A stretch of 64,000 nucleotides of DNA from Plantago major (taxonomy: Eukaryota; Streptophyta; Magnoliopsida; Lamiales; Plantaginaceae): assembly GCA_026545765.1 (NCBI GenBank), contig CM048841.1, positions 70,926,217-70,990,216 of the forward strand. The letters run 5' to 3'. Shown here piece after piece: positions 44,783 through 56,475 of the stretch. Each line of letters begins with the position of its first letter. Position 1 is the stretch's first letter. The translations under genes and the position numbers were made by a program. A model generated the notes under the pieces. It had not been told where the DNA came from and did not search any database. It saw only the letters and a program-made list of their open reading frames with translations.

Positions 44783-45960
44783 CACGTTCCATTTGATTTT
44801 AAATCATGCTACGTGCACGGATTCTGTACCACCAGAAGGTTGATCTCATTAACACCGACCAATTACAGAAATCCTTCAACGAAGAATCAATAACGATTCT
44901 CAATTCATCGTCCATTTTGATTCGATAACCCAAGTTCTTATCATGCTGGAGAGATTGACGTCATCGTCGAAGTTGTTACAATGAATAACAACTAATTTTC
45001 CCGCCTAAAATTGGTAGCTTAAGTTTGAACCCTTGGATATAAAAGATTAAATCCGAACCGTCCAATCTTTTCATCATAGATCGAGCTATAGATACTGCAC
45101 CATGTTTTGAACTGCAACAAATCTTCGCGTGAGATATCCAACATTTAATAATCGTACAACAGTTTCCACAACGGCTCTATAACGAGAAATTATAAACTCG
45201 GTTAAAAAAATCCCCTCGGGTAAATTGTTCTGTCAAATGTTGGAGGCCAGGGATGTAAGAAATGAAAGTTCGGGGGGAATAAAGTAAGATGGGGTAAAGT
45301 TCAGGGGGTCAAAATATAATTTACCCATACATATTAAGATCAACATGTAATCTAAGTCATAATGACTTTGATGTATTATGTATTAATGAGATGAATAGCA
45401 TGTTTTATCCTCATATAGAAACATGTCCTGACTTTGATGTATTATGTATTAATGGAGCACATATCCGCAGAAGATCCACAAACCGTTATGAAGCAAGTAT
45501 AGTTTCTAGAACATCAAACGGAATGTCATTTGGAATTTTCTAGAAAACGTTATTGACATTTTAGTGGAAGGTGGTAGAATGTGGCGAAATTCTGCTCAAG
45601 TTCATGTAATTTTGAGATATATTGAGAATACCAAATGTTAGGCCAGTATGCATGCATTTAGGAATGTTACGAGTTAAAGCTAGATCATTCATGAAGGGTC
45701 TAGAAAGTGTAGTAGTCAAAGATGCAACGTATTTTGTGCCAGAACAAAACGTTCCCTTTTCTGATGCCAGAATTGATCGGAGTATATTGTGTAAACGACT
45801 TGTTGATTTTAAGGTATAAAATGGATACGATGTCAATATTGAATATAACTCTTGTACATGGCACAGGCTATAGTATAATTTATCTATTTTACCCCTAACA
45901 AACACCAATTTTATTGTTGTGGTTTATAGCTATATACGTGCTCTATCAGTACACTGGGTT
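44783..45960. other. Intergenic, no gene recognised
   Basis: A 26-bp word (starting TGACTTTGATGTATTATG) is repeated at about 45365 and 45428. A 65-codon open frame at 45622-45819 (+) has no recognisable domain and no clear gene signals. Nothing else is supported. Confidence 0.4.
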
Positions 45961-45963
45961 GTT

Positions 45964-46165
45964 CTACGATCAGGCAAGCTTTGCCCTGTCTGCTTGACAA
46001 CAAACAATTTATTATACATCATTAAAAAAATTTATCTAAAGGTCCATATAAAATTGACAAAGGCAGTAAGGCGTCGCCCTATGAATTTTTAATTTAAAAA
46101 AATACAAATATTAATCAAAATACCAAATTTACCTTCCAATTTTTTTTAATAATATTATTTTTAGA
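45964..46165. repeat. Rearranged copy of the CGGTCAGGCAGGC MITE family
   Basis: The left end (TTCTACGATCAGGCAAGCTT) resembles the left end of the MITE at 47634. The part from about 46060 resembles the same MITE in reverse orientation (GGCGACGCCTTA, AAGGTAAATTTGG). It looks like a fragmented or partly inverted copy. Confidence 0.4.
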
Positions 46166-46464
46166 AGTCTATGGAAGTTCGTGTTGTCGAAGAGGTTCAG
46201 TGGAAAATGATCCTGAAAAGGTTAGGTGATATAGAGGCCGAACTACCCAGGGAAGAGTCCAAAGAAGGGAATGGATTTTAAGTGAAAAGGTCGAAATCAA
46301 TACATAGAATAAAAATAGTTGCCGTCCTCGTGCTTTGCTCTTTTTGCACGTATTATTTTCTTTTTTTTATCTCAATGTTGCAAGTGTATCCCAATAGGTT
46401 GCTCAAGATCCGCACTTTTGTACGTGTCGGTTTGGAGTACACCCCATCAACCCTCACAACCTAC

Positions 46465-46568
46465 GCGGGTACTTCTTCCTCGTCCCTTTTGCATGGAGTT
46501 TTTGCTGAGGTTCTGCGCGGGTACTTCTTCCTCGTCCCTTTTGCATGGAGTTTTTGCTGAGGTTCTCA
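46465..46568. repeat. 52-bp tandem duplication
   Basis: Two nearly identical 52-bp units begin GCGGGTACTTCTTCCTCG at 46465 and 46517. They lie at the truncated end of the gypsy gag relic. Confidence 0.85.
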
Positions 46569-46812
46569 CATACCTCCCAAATCCTTCTTGGGGGTACATC
46601 CAACAGGTTTCCTTGACACGCCCCATCAATAAGTGCTTGGTTGATAGAGTCAATTTCCTCGTAAAAGTTGTTGAACATGTCAAACAGCGCATAAGAGTGC
46701 ATTGGGCATATGTCAAGTAGATCCTTATATCTTTCCCATGCTTCGCAGAAGGTTTCTCCGTCGAATTGGTTGAAGTTTTGGATTTGTCTCTTCAGGTCGG
46801 ATGTCTCTTCAC
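46480..46812 (-). pseudogene. Ty3/gypsy gag fragment
   Basis: The minus-strand translation reads LKRQIQNFNQFDGETFCEAW, then ERYKDLLDICPMHSY, FDMFNNFYEEIDSINQALID and ACQGNLLDVPPRRIWEVCEN. This is the retrotransposon Gag core seen in plant gypsy elements (the FxQxxxE..EAWERFK..L..CP pattern). No pol, LTR or start codon is attached. It is a relic whose 3' side ends in the 52-bp tandem duplication. Confidence 0.8.
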
Positions 46813-47633
46813 TATGTTGTCTTCTTCTCCCATCTCTTCTTCTTCAACACTTCTGCCACCACCTCCAGCCAATAACAACCACCACCTTCTCTGTCCAATA
46901 ACGACTATCACCGTCTAACCACCACTATCACAAGAATTACGGAATAAAAATATATCAAAAAATAAAGAAATTGAGTCTCCATTGGATACCCATTTCCAGA
47001 GCTTAAAGCTTGAAATTGTTCTCCATTGGAGACACCCAATCGAAGCACAAGAAGACAGCTCCAACCGGAGCTTTCTACAACTCCAACCAAAGTTTTTGAA
47101 TAGTTCCGCTTAGAGCTTTCAACAGCCTCAAACGGAGCTGTAAAATAGCTACGACAAGAGCTCAATTGAGCTCTCGCCGGAGTTGATGGCTTCGTTGGGT
47201 CTCCAATGCAGATTGGATTTCCTCTTTTTGTGATTTTGAATTTTTTTTTTTTTTTTTTGGGTTTTTATATTGAAAATTTGATACTTTTGGAGGATTGTGT
47301 TACAATAATGTTTGGGTTAACCTAGCAAAGTAAATTATACATTGGGGTTTATTTTTAATTTTTTGGGGTCAATTTAGTAAATTATAAAACATAGAAATCA
47401 AATTTGTAAAGTATAAAAATAGAGAATAAGTTATTTTTATTTTTTGTGTCAACCGCCTAAGACTAAGAGTCCAAGTTAGTATTTAAATCAATTACAAACA
47501 AACCGAGTCAATATTAATTAATAAAGGCTGAATTAATGACATGGCAGTCCATGTCAACATTTGGCGTGTGTCTCCGGCCAAGCTCAGGGCTGACATCAGC
47601 TCCAGCATTGACCAATGAATGTAGGGATTTTCT

Positions 47634-47967
47634 ACGGTCAGGCAGGCTTCCGTCCTACATGACAACAGGCGGCCAATTACAAAATGACACATTTATTTCT
47701 ATTAAATGGAAAAGTACTGAAATTAAAAATAGGTAATTCTATAAAAATATTCTTTTATTTTTCAAAATTTTAGAGGGAAAATTTGTGTATTTTATTAATA
47801 TTATTTTTATTTTTTAAATGTAAATATTCATAAGTCAAATGGTGATTACTAGGCGATAAGGCGATCGCCTTGTTGCTTTTGGCGATTTGATATGGACCGT
47901 TAGATCAAATATCTAATGGTGTATAACAAATTGCATTTGTCAGCCAGGGCGAAGCCTGCCTGACCGT
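47634..47967. repeat. MITE with 22-bp terminal inverted repeats
   Basis: The left end ACGGTCAGGCAGGCTTCC is the reverse complement, with few mismatches, of the right end AGGGCGAAGCCTGCCTGACC. It is 334 bp, AT-rich and non-coding. No clear target duplication was found, so the superfamily is not assigned. Related sequences lie at 45964 and 56855. Confidence 0.75.
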
Positions 47968-48115
47968 GAAGAATACATCACTTTTGAATTGGATGGGAGG
48001 ATCTTGTAATTGTTCAAACTGCAGGTATGAATCTGCAAAGTGGCCATGTTGGAGGGGTGGGTTTTATAATTATATGATTTATTCTATGTTTCTCAATCAA
48101 TTATTGTATGGGATA

Positions 48116-48356
48116 CTCCCTCAGTCTCAAATTCTAACTTCTCGCATTCCATTTTGGTATGTCCCAATTTCAACCCCCAACCTTTAAATTGAAGTCCTTC
48201 TCCTAATCTGTTCACTCTATCTCATACTTTTATTTACAATCTCTCCTTATTTATTTAATCTATTTTCCTACTTTATACAATCTCTTCTACTTTATTCACT
48301 CTACTTTTAAAACTCGTATTCGGATTCGCGAGAATTTGAATTCGAGATGGATAGAG
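48116..48356. repeat. Stowaway-like MITE (degenerate)
   Basis: It begins CTCCCTCAGTCTC and ends with the imperfect inverse GATGGATAGAG, with TA on both sides (48114-48115, 48357-48358). CTCCCTC ends and TA target sites are typical of Stowaway (Tc1/mariner) MITEs. Confidence 0.6.
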
Positions 48357-48358
48357 TA

Positions 48359-49053
48359 TCTTGGCATGTGCCTATTTAGTTTATCCGAAGGTGGTTGTAT
48401 ATAATGTGTACTTGAAGTCATGAATTGTTTGAGATATTATCCGTTGTTTTAGTTAGATTATTGATGTAATGATTTGGATTTGTATGTAAAGCTTCGTGGG
48501 CTCGTCCCCTTGCAGGTTGAGGTCCGAGCCTTTGGAGCGGTGCAATTATTCCTAGACTGATATTCGAGTGATATGCTAGTTCAACTGTACTAACATATGT
48601 CCTTTCTCTCACACTTTATGATCACTCGTGAATGCAACAAAAAACTTCCTAATAGGTCACTCATACTAATATTTCTTCAGAGCAAGCATGATTAATTTTG
48701 AAACTCTTACAGATCAATTCTCAAAAAGAAAAATGCAGCTTATTGGTAGAAATATAATTCTCACATCCTTTAAACTCTCTTGCAACTTTGGACCGTTACA
48801 CTTACTTGGAATTTAAAACTAAATAGCTTTTGACTTTATTTAAAACAAGGTCCTAATCGGTCCATTTAGATCACAATCTACTTTATTGGGGCCACCAAAA
48901 GAATAAGACAAGCACTTCTTCTCCTGGTGCACTATATATTTAGTGGTTCCACCGTTCCTTCCACTACCATATCGGCTCATCGGTCTGGCTCAACTACTAG
49001 ACTTTCCCTTCATTATACCACATTTAGAAAAACCACATCTCTGGCCGAAGACT
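48359..49053. other. Intergenic, nothing recognised
   Basis: AT-rich unique-looking sequence. I see no coding frame, RNA gene or repeat border here. Confidence 0.4.
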
Positions 49054-49394
49054 TTAGACCACTCCCAATGGGTCGTGGTGGCGACGGTAAATAGTTGCGG
49101 TCATGAGTGACGGCTGAAACGACAACTGAATCTGGAAAAAATCATGTTCAATAGGTCCTCGCGACGACCGTGAATAGTGTTTTTTAAAAATATTTTTAAC
49201 ATATTATAAGAGTATTTAGAAGTTGAAATTAATGAAATTGCATTTATAAAGCTCGTTTTATAATTTATTGATGTCAAATCATACAGTCACAACAAAACAA
49301 CATTACGGAGTGAAATCTGCATTGGAATAAAATGAAAACACACAGCATCAAACATAGTAGCAATCACATTCCAAATTCAGACTTTAATTATTCA

Positions 49395-49655
49395 TGTGAA
49401 GTTGGATCGCACTGAGCGAATCCATCTTCTATGAAGGGAAGGAGCAGATCTTTCCCTAAGACCAACAAGAACTGTCCCATCCTGTCGCCTGCTTGATCCC
49501 ATATATGTTTCACTTTGTCGAAAACTCCAATGGGCTTAGTAAGGTGAAAATGGGATCTTCACTTGCTGGTATATCTTTGTGAGAGCAAGATCTTCATTCT
49601 TTGAGTACTTGGAATTGGGCCAACTAGTGGTTGAAACATTTTGTTCCATGATTAC
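49395..49655 (-). pseudogene. Myb/SANT-like ORF1 fragment
   Basis: It starts at an ATG near 49653 (MEQNVSTTSWPNSKYSKNED, LALTKIYQQVK), stops after 37 residues, and continues in other frames with RSAPSLHRRWIRS. The words match the second ORF in this element (YTENEDLAL, TAHSLRGRWTRMK). This is a decayed relative of the Harbinger-associated Myb-like protein. Confidence 0.55.
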
Positions 49656-49731
49656 TAAAGAATGGTGGTAGAAGGGTTGAGTTGTGGTGAAATGAGTGTA
49701 GATTGGACAGAATTTATAGATTTTGAGAAAA

Positions 49732-49919
49732 ATATAGCCGTTTTTATATCTGTTTAAAAAATATAGCCGTTTTTATATCCGTTTGAAAAATATAGCCGTT
49801 TTTATACCCGTTTGAAAAATATATTTGTGGGTATATCCGTTTGAAAAATATATATGCTGGTATATCCGTTTGAAAAATATATCTGCTGGTATATCCGTTT
49901 GAAAAATATATCCGTTCGA
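49732..49919. repeat. 29-bp tandem repeat array
   Basis: Six full units plus a partial one, starting at 49732, 49761, 49790, 49819, 49848, 49877 and 49906. Each carries ATCCGTTTGAAAAATATA or a variant. The first three share AGCCGTTTTTA; the later ones change to TGCTGGTA. Confidence 0.9.
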
Positions 49920-50217
49920 AACAACATTATATTGAAAATCATACGGATTCATATATTAAAATCATATGGTTACAACAAAACAATATTGCAGTCCTAATAC
50001 ATGATTGAAAATGAAAACACACAACGTCAAACAATATTGAAATCCCACTTGAAATAAAATGAAAGCACACAACAACAAACATAGATGCAATCACATTCAG
50101 AAGTCGGACTTCAGCTTCTGCAGGATAGCATGCTCCATCGGTGTCAAGTTGTCGTACTTGTTTTGCAACTCAATCATCATTATGTACTTTACCAACGTAG
50201 CAGTTTGAAGTTGACTC

Positions 50218-51390
50218 TCAGCAAGTAACCTCAGACTTCTTCTCCACCTTAAATCGCATCACTTCAAGCTTCCTCTCCTCAAACTCAAGCCTCTTCGCCT
50301 CAGCTTGCTTCTTTTCTTCAATCTTCTTCAACTTAACCTCAAGCCTCTTCTCCTCAATTGTATTCATTCCTTGGAAGAAATCGTTGAGACCATCCATGTA
50401 GGAGCTGCCACTTGAACCCCCTCCCCCCCCCCCGTTTTGAAGGGCCTTTGCCTTATCATGGCCCATAGGGTGCTTCGATGTAGTTTCACTCCCATCGTCA
50501 CTAAATTCAAAACCTCGTTTGCTCCCGCTCCCACCACTTTCCTCCACTAGGATAACTTCATTAGCTGAATCACCACTGTTACAGGGAATCGACCTGAACT
50601 TTTCGTCGATGCGCTCTTGAAATTCATGTGGGACTGCCACAACGGATAGGTCCTCATTGCTTCCCAACAATGAAGATGCTGAAATTTACCTTTATGTCTC
50701 TATTTGTAGAGTTTCTTGGCCAGACTGAGAACATCATCTTCATTGTAACCACTCTTATCTCCAACAGTTCGTTCTGCCTAATCATAATATGAGACGAAGT
50801 GGTTAACATCTTCCTTCATCCGAGTCCATCTACCACGGAGTGAATGAGCAGTTCGAGGTGTAAGACCGGTAACTTTTTTGCCATCTGTAATCGATTGATC
50901 CCACATTACCTTCAATTCCACAAACATCCTAGTGTATGTGCGGTTGGTGGATTTTGCTGCATCCACGCTTAACTGCATGAAAATCTGGATGAGAGCAAGG
51001 TCTTCATTCTCCGTGTACGAAATCCTTCGGCCACTTTATTTTTCTTCCTTCTTCCTTGTGGATGTGGCTGCCTTTTTTGCACTAGCCTTGTGAGGTTTCT
51101 TTCCCTTCGGTTCTGGTTGAGTCTCCGGAACAGACTGTGGTGGTGGGTGTGTAGAGTTGGGTTGATAATAGCTGGAGTCTGGGGCATATGTATTGTAACA
51201 GCCTCGTATCGTAGAATGATTGACTTGGGACATTTGGTGAGATTGGGATTTGAGAGTTGGAATTTTGAGTGTAGTAACTTTCCAAAAACGCAGGTATTTG
51301 ATCCTGTATTCCATTATTAGACAACCAAATGTAGGTAGGATAATCAAATGGAGTTGGGAGTGGAGTTGGGATGGAGTTAGGAGTAGACAT
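50218..51390 (-). pseudogene. Harbinger ORF1-like Myb/SANT protein, broken
   Basis: The ATG at 51388-51390 opens a Pro/Ser/Gln-rich leader (MSTPNSIPTPLPTPFDYPTY). After a frameshift the sequence gives a Lys-rich stretch, then YTENEDLAL, then SVDAAKSTNRTYTRMFVELK, GLTPRTAHSLRGRWTRMKED (50978-50778). After stops it gives an acidic linker and a Lys/Glu coiled-coil tail (EEKRLEVKLKKIEEKKQAEA, 50670-50218). This order (SANT-like DNA-binding region, linker, charged coiled coil) is common in plant PIF/Harbinger ORF1 proteins and their NAM-associated relatives. At least two stops and one frameshift disable it. Confidence 0.6.
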
Positions 51391-51748
51391 TTAGCGTTTT
51401 GAGTTTAAGAGAGAAAGATGGGAGAAAATTGAAGTTTGGTGAAATGAGGTTGTATTTATAGATCTCGAAAAAATATGGTCGTTGGTGTAATTTTTTATAT
51501 TATAGTATTAGTTTATAAATATTCTTTTTAAATCAAAACAAAAAAGAGTTGTTGGAAGCTGGCCCAACAACAAATCAGTCGTTTGTGGGATAGCGGGATT
51601 TGCATCCCACCATCCCACGGCGCGCACCGTGGTGATTGATCAATGCAATGACCACTCCCAATCCACTCCCATTGGGAGTGAATGGTCTTATTAGGATTAA
51701 TACTTCAATGTGATGGTCATGTAAACTGTAATAAATAATCCAAAGAAG

Positions 51749-51904
51749 CAAGTGCGGACCCAGGATTTCAACCTCGGGGGGCGAAATTACATATATGAGG
51801 TTTTTTCGAGGGTTAAAGGGTCGAAATCCAAAATTTTTGAAAATATTACCTATAAAAAAAAATTCCAAATTTTGGGGAGGGCATTCCCCCCGGGTCCGCC
51901 CGTG
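51749..51904. repeat. hAT-type MITE with 8-bp target duplication
   Basis: It is 156 bp. The left end CAAGTGCGGACCC pairs with the right end GGGTCCGCCCGTG (11 of 13 bases). The flanks are the perfect 8-bp repeat CAAAGAAG (51741-51748 and 51905-51912), the length expected of hAT elements. It lies about 230 bp upstream of the DUF3511 gene. Confidence 0.82.
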
Positions 51905-52075
51905 CAAAGAAGTTCATATCCCAAATATCACATGTCACTAGTCAAAAGTTCATCATGAGAGCAAGCAAGACGAATCTTAAAAGACATCTTCTTATCATTA
52001 AATCAAGGTTCACGCTCATGGCCCATGCAAGCCGCACTAAGGTACACATCTGCCCTTTCCAACTTTCTTTTCTTT

Positions 52076-52084
52076 CTATAAACC
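52076..52084 (+). promoter_or_regulatory. TATA box of the DUF3511 gene
   Basis: CTATAAACC lies 50-58 bp before the ATG at 52134. That leaves a 5' UTR of about 25 nt if transcription starts at the usual distance. Confidence 0.55.
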
Positions 52085-52133
52085 TCTACAAATGCTTTCT
52101 TCTTCCTCTCAAACCTCTCCGTTTCTCAAATGA

Positions 52134-52370
52134 ATGATCATGGAAAAGAGTAAATCATTCCCTTACTACTCTTCTTCTTATGTCGAAGCTCAGTTCGACT
52201 TCGATGATCGTACGAAGTCATATAGCTTTAATGGGCCGGTGGACGATTCGGAGAACAAAAGGAGAAAGAGAGTGGCTGGTTACAACATGTATGCCTTGGA
52301 AGATAAGTTCAAGTCATCTCTGAGAAATAGCTTCAAGTGGATCAAGGGAAAATTCTCTGACAACTACTAG
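52134..52370 (+). CDS. DUF3511 domain protein
   Basis: This is a single-exon gene of 78 codons ending in TAG 52368-52370. ATG codons at 52134 and 52140 are in frame; the second may be the real start. The N-terminal half is Ser/Tyr/Asp-rich (KSFPYYSSSYVEAQFDF). The C-terminal half is the basic DUF3511 signature (KRRKRVAGYNMYALEDKFKS, LRNSFKWIKGKF). The family is plant-specific, short and of unknown biochemical role. There is no signal peptide or membrane segment. The frame is intact and codon use looks normal. It is transcribed towards the CDK-like kinase gene, whose 3' end is about 550 bp away. Confidence 0.88.
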   Translation: MIMEKSKSFPYYSSSYVEAQFDFDDRTKSYSFNGPVDDSENKRRKRVAGYNMYALEDKFKSSLRNSFKWIKGKFSDNY

Positions 52371-52924
52371 TATGATTCTTGAAGTTTACGAGTATCATGG
52401 TGTTCAAGGCATATGCTGTGTATTAAATCTTTCAATTAGTTCTTCCTTTTCCTCTGTGAGAATTGTCATGTATAGTTCAATAAGGATTCACTAGCAGCTG
52501 ATGCTAATCTGGTGATATATTTATGTTAATGTTTCAGAGAAGAAATGTAATGTACCAAATTGAATCAATAATGGCATAGAGCCTATAGAGGTATATGCAA
52601 GTGCTATAAGCAACAGCTTTTATTTGTTAATCTAAGAACCACGCACAAAACAACTTCAATTTACAAGAAGAAAGAGATTTATCCTGAAATGAAACAAGAA
52701 AAGAACTTTATTTACTGACCAGCAATTGATACCACGAAAAGTAACTTGTGGAGACCCAGGAATGTTTGCAGGAGCTTCTTTTAGGCAGCTTATCAGCTTT
52801 GCTGGCTTCAAGGCAACATTGGAGTCTCTGAAAGATGGCACTTATGAGTTATGGCTTTGAATTGGCCTTTTGTGGAGTGCAACAATAGGTGCCTGATAAG
52901 CTGCTTCATTAAGCATGCGTCCCC

Positions 52925-55900
52925 TTAATTATCTTCCAGTCCAAACAACTTGGAGATCTTTTCCAGATCGAGATTTCTAAAGTCAATATTGGAGTAGGAC
53001 CTGCGATAAAGGCTCGACTTACTCTCCTCGAGGTGGTGAGCAGCCTCGGTCAAAGAAGCGAGAAGCAGAGGATAGTTCTGGATGTTCTTCAGGGCATTGG
53101 GATGTGCCTCACTTTTTGATCGGTCAGGCATAGATCGGAAAGCTGGGGTAGGTGTATGAGGTTGATTCTCTTGAATGCCATTAGGCTTTATGCTTGCAGA
53201 TGTACTGCTCGTGCTGTTACCTGTATCTAAGCCTTGGGAGTGGTTTGCCATGTGAAGTTCTTGCTGAAGAATCATTACAAGAATATCATCAGTATTGAGA
53301 GTAAATTCCTGTGTGATTGACTACACTACAAGAAGCCATTTTAAAAAAATGCTATGCACTTCGTCTTTTTGGTGTCAGTATGCATACAAGGTTGGGGGTG
53401 CGAAATGTAACCTCACCTCTTTCATATGAGTGAAGTCAGGAAATGAAACCTTCCTTGAGTGGCTTTTCACAGATCGTTTCTTCATCATACTAGAGATTCT
53501 GTTTCAAAATAACAGGAAATACATATAACTTCTGTTGCAGATGAATGGAGTAATAATAGAGTGGTCAGGATGGTAGCAATCCAACAAGAAGATAAAATGC
53601 ATAGTCAAGTCGTGCTTAAGCAGATCGTCATATATTTAAATGTCACGGAAGAAACACACGTGTTACAAGAAAGGGTACCCTACAAGAAAATAGTTCGTCT
53701 TTCTCATCTCTTCATTCAGTCTACTTATTCTCCTGTATTTTAGGAAGAATTTTGAAGGGGTTGACTCTACCCGTTTCTGAGAGTACTGGAACTGGCTATT
53801 TAGTGCTACGTTCACAAGTATCCGTAAGTTTGTTTGCATATCCATTTCGCTTGAATCAGTAAACAATTTATTCAGTCTTTTGATTCAATGTTCACATCTG
53901 TATCATCAGCGCTGGATTATTATGTTAATAGCTGCGATCAATGGAGAGTTGGAGAAAGAGGGCCTGGGAGCCTTTAAATTCAATCAATTCAGTCTTAATT
54001 GAGTAAACATATAACTAAAAAAGGCACCAAAGGGCTTCACAAAATGGGCTTGTGAGCTGAAAAAGTGAAAATAGCAATTCATCCACTAGCATGATATTTT
54101 ATTATAGTAGTGCTCAAGTACATGTCTTCCTTTTAGCTACTGCGATGATTACTCATGTCAATATAAAACACAGACCGGGGAAAAATGGCAAACGCAATAT
54201 TTTAGATTTATTAATAAATTATGCATACCTTCTTTCATTAGATTGGCCAGGCTCATCATCCTCAGTGCTAAAGCCAAGCATACCAGTGGGATCACACGGC
54301 GAAGGACTTGTCGTGAAGAACTGTAAACAAGAAATTCACCGACAGTGAATTAACTGGATTACATAACCCGAAATCAGACTTGGCATCATGGAAGTGGATG
54401 TGACACAAGGTGTCTTATCAGGCTAAGTGAAGCATTTAGTTTCACTGTACTAATATATTCCTACATTCAAGACTCAAATGTTATTTTTCAGTGATCCTCT
54501 AGAATAGATGCCCAATACGAAGTACAACACTTTCTAAAAACTTATGCACATTCCAGTTGTCTGAGGCTTCCTCTGCTAGATATTCTGCAACCTTAAAGCT
54601 GTTCATTATGGAACATTCATCAATATGGATTGTTGTTAAATTTCAACTAAGACCACTTTAAGGTGGCAAAGAATCACTTTTGAAAAGCTTAGGTGGCAAG
54701 TGCTATATTATGCTACCTGTTGGACACCGAAGATAATTGACATGTTATACAGGGTTGCACAGGCATCACTCTCTCTCAAACACGGTCTCTTGTTATAGAC
54801 AATATTGTTAATTCTGTAGTTTATGTATAAAGTTTGTGCACTTACTTCACTTTGAAGAGCAGAAGCAGCAGTTCCACGATATGATGGATCTAGTGCTAAA
54901 AGTCTACTCAAAAGACCAAATGCAGATGATGGTAAATTTGGAAACGATTCCTGAAAATTCGGTTTGTATTGATGTGGTGGTCGGAATGTTGCTGGTGGCT
55001 TCACTTTTTTCCAATAATCCTCAGAGGGTGAACCACAAAGCTTAAAGATCTTATGAAGCTGTTCAATCTGCAATCGAAAAGATACGTCAGTATATATGAA
55101 CTATGTTACCTATCAAATCCATTTCCCTCAAAACATGAAGTCGTAAACAACTAGGCTTGAAACTGAAGGGGAAAACGCATTTCTTTTCAAGTATCACCAT
55201 CATGGATTAGTATCTAAGAGAAAAGTTCCTATGACGAAGTAACCATCGCAAAATTCTATGACTAATTCTTTTTCAAGAGTTGTCAAAGATTTCTAAACGT
55301 TCATTAAGAAGTCTGTAAGTATCTGACTATAACCAACCAAATGACGTCTGAAGAACGAACTTTGATCAAGGATCACCATCAATTTAGGGTCACCAAATAG
55401 GAACAATTTTACCTCATTCCTACCAGGCATAATAGGCCGCCCTTCAAACATCTCCGCCAAGATGCATCCTGCACTCCAAAGATCAATACCAACTCCATAA
55501 TCTGTCGAGCCAAGCAGTAGTTCCGGAGCTCTATACCATAAGGTAACAACTCTGCTCGTAAGGGGCCTCTTAGGCTTATTCTTATAGAAATTCGACAGCC
55601 CAAAATCCGCAATCTTAAGCACCCCTTTATTGTCAATCAACAAATTGGAGCCTTTAATATCCCTGTGCAAAATCCCCATGTCATGACAATGCTGCAAACC
55701 CGCAAGCAGCTGCTGCATATAACTCTTCACCTACAATCATCACAAACACGTCAGATAATCATCGTCACCTTCTTAAACTTTCCACATTTTGAGCAAAATT
55801 AAAGCTGACCTGAGGTTCAGTAAGCCTTCCTACTGGACGAGTAATAACCTTACTCAAATCCGACTGCATAAAATCGAAAACCAAATAAAGACTATACTGC

Positions 55901-56475
55901 ATCCTAGAAGTGGCTATTCCTCGAAGCTTAATAATATTAGGATGATCAAGCTTCTTCAACATAATAATCTCCCTGGCCATAAACTTAACGCTCTCCGGTT
56001 CAGACGTATCGAACCTAACCTTCTTCAACGCCACAATCCTCCCAGTGGACTTGTCCCTAGCCTTATACACATTGCTATACGTTCCTCTACCTACCTGTAA
56101 AATCGAAAAATCAACATCAAAGTTTTAAACACATTCGAATAATCGAACTCGATTCATATCATATCAACTAACCTTAGCCAGTTTATCATAAGAATCGGCA
56201 CTTTTGGGAACAAATCCCGCCAAAGCGTCTTTCGAAACGTTCTCCAAAAGCCACACAGGCCATCCATCAACCAGGTCATCTGCAGTTTTACTCGAAATCT
56301 GCCTGACTACATTTCCACCGGAAACAACCTTATCTCCGCTAGTGCTCCGCCGCAAGGACTTACTACCGGAACTATGCCGGACATCATCGCCACGGACATA
56401 GCCGTTTTGGAGCTTGAACCGGTCGAGGTTTCGTTTCGGGCTGTCGTCTGGACCTTTACCCTGTACACAGCCCAT
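52925..56475 (-). CDS. CDK-like Ser/Thr protein kinase, seven exons
   Basis: Exons: 56173-56475, 55810-56094, 55413-55730, 54846-55067, 54229-54320, 53417-53489, 52925-53263. All have GT-AG borders and join into 543 residues with no stop. MGC at the start suggests N-myristoylation/palmitoylation. The kinase domain starts in exon 2: GRGTYSNVYKARD loop, VALKKV Lys, ESVKFMAREI in the position of the PSTAIRE helix, HRDIKGSNLL catalytic loop, ADFGLSNFY, TSRVVTLWYRAPELLLG activation segment, and the LHKIFKLCGSP CDK insert. The tail is basic, then Ser/Thr/Pro-rich (KKRSVKSHSRKVSFPDF, LEKISKLFGLED). This fits the plant group of At1g54610-like CDK/CRK kinases; substrates are not known from sequence. 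All catalytic residues are present and the gene looks functional. The right neighbour is MITE-related sequence. Confidence 0.93.

Larger units (their letters stand above)
49057..51687. mobile_element. PIF/Harbinger-like element, 2.63 kb, no transposase seen
   Basis: The left end reads GACCACTCCCAATGGG. The reverse complement of the right end reads GACCATTCACTCCCAATGGG, the same word with four extra bases. The trinucleotide TTA flanks both ends (49054-49056, 51688-51690), the usual PIF/Harbinger target site. The interior carries decayed Myb/SANT-like ORFs on the minus strand, as expected for Harbinger ORF1, and a 29-bp tandem array. No DDE transposase was found, so it would need one supplied from elsewhere. 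Confidence 0.6.

Noticed and set aside
45622-45819. 65-codon open frame
   Set aside because: No recognisable domain, no promoter or splice context and no neighbouring homology; likely chance.
49732-49919. CRISPR-like array
   Set aside because: The 29-bp units are directly adjacent without unique spacers, and the genome is a plant's.
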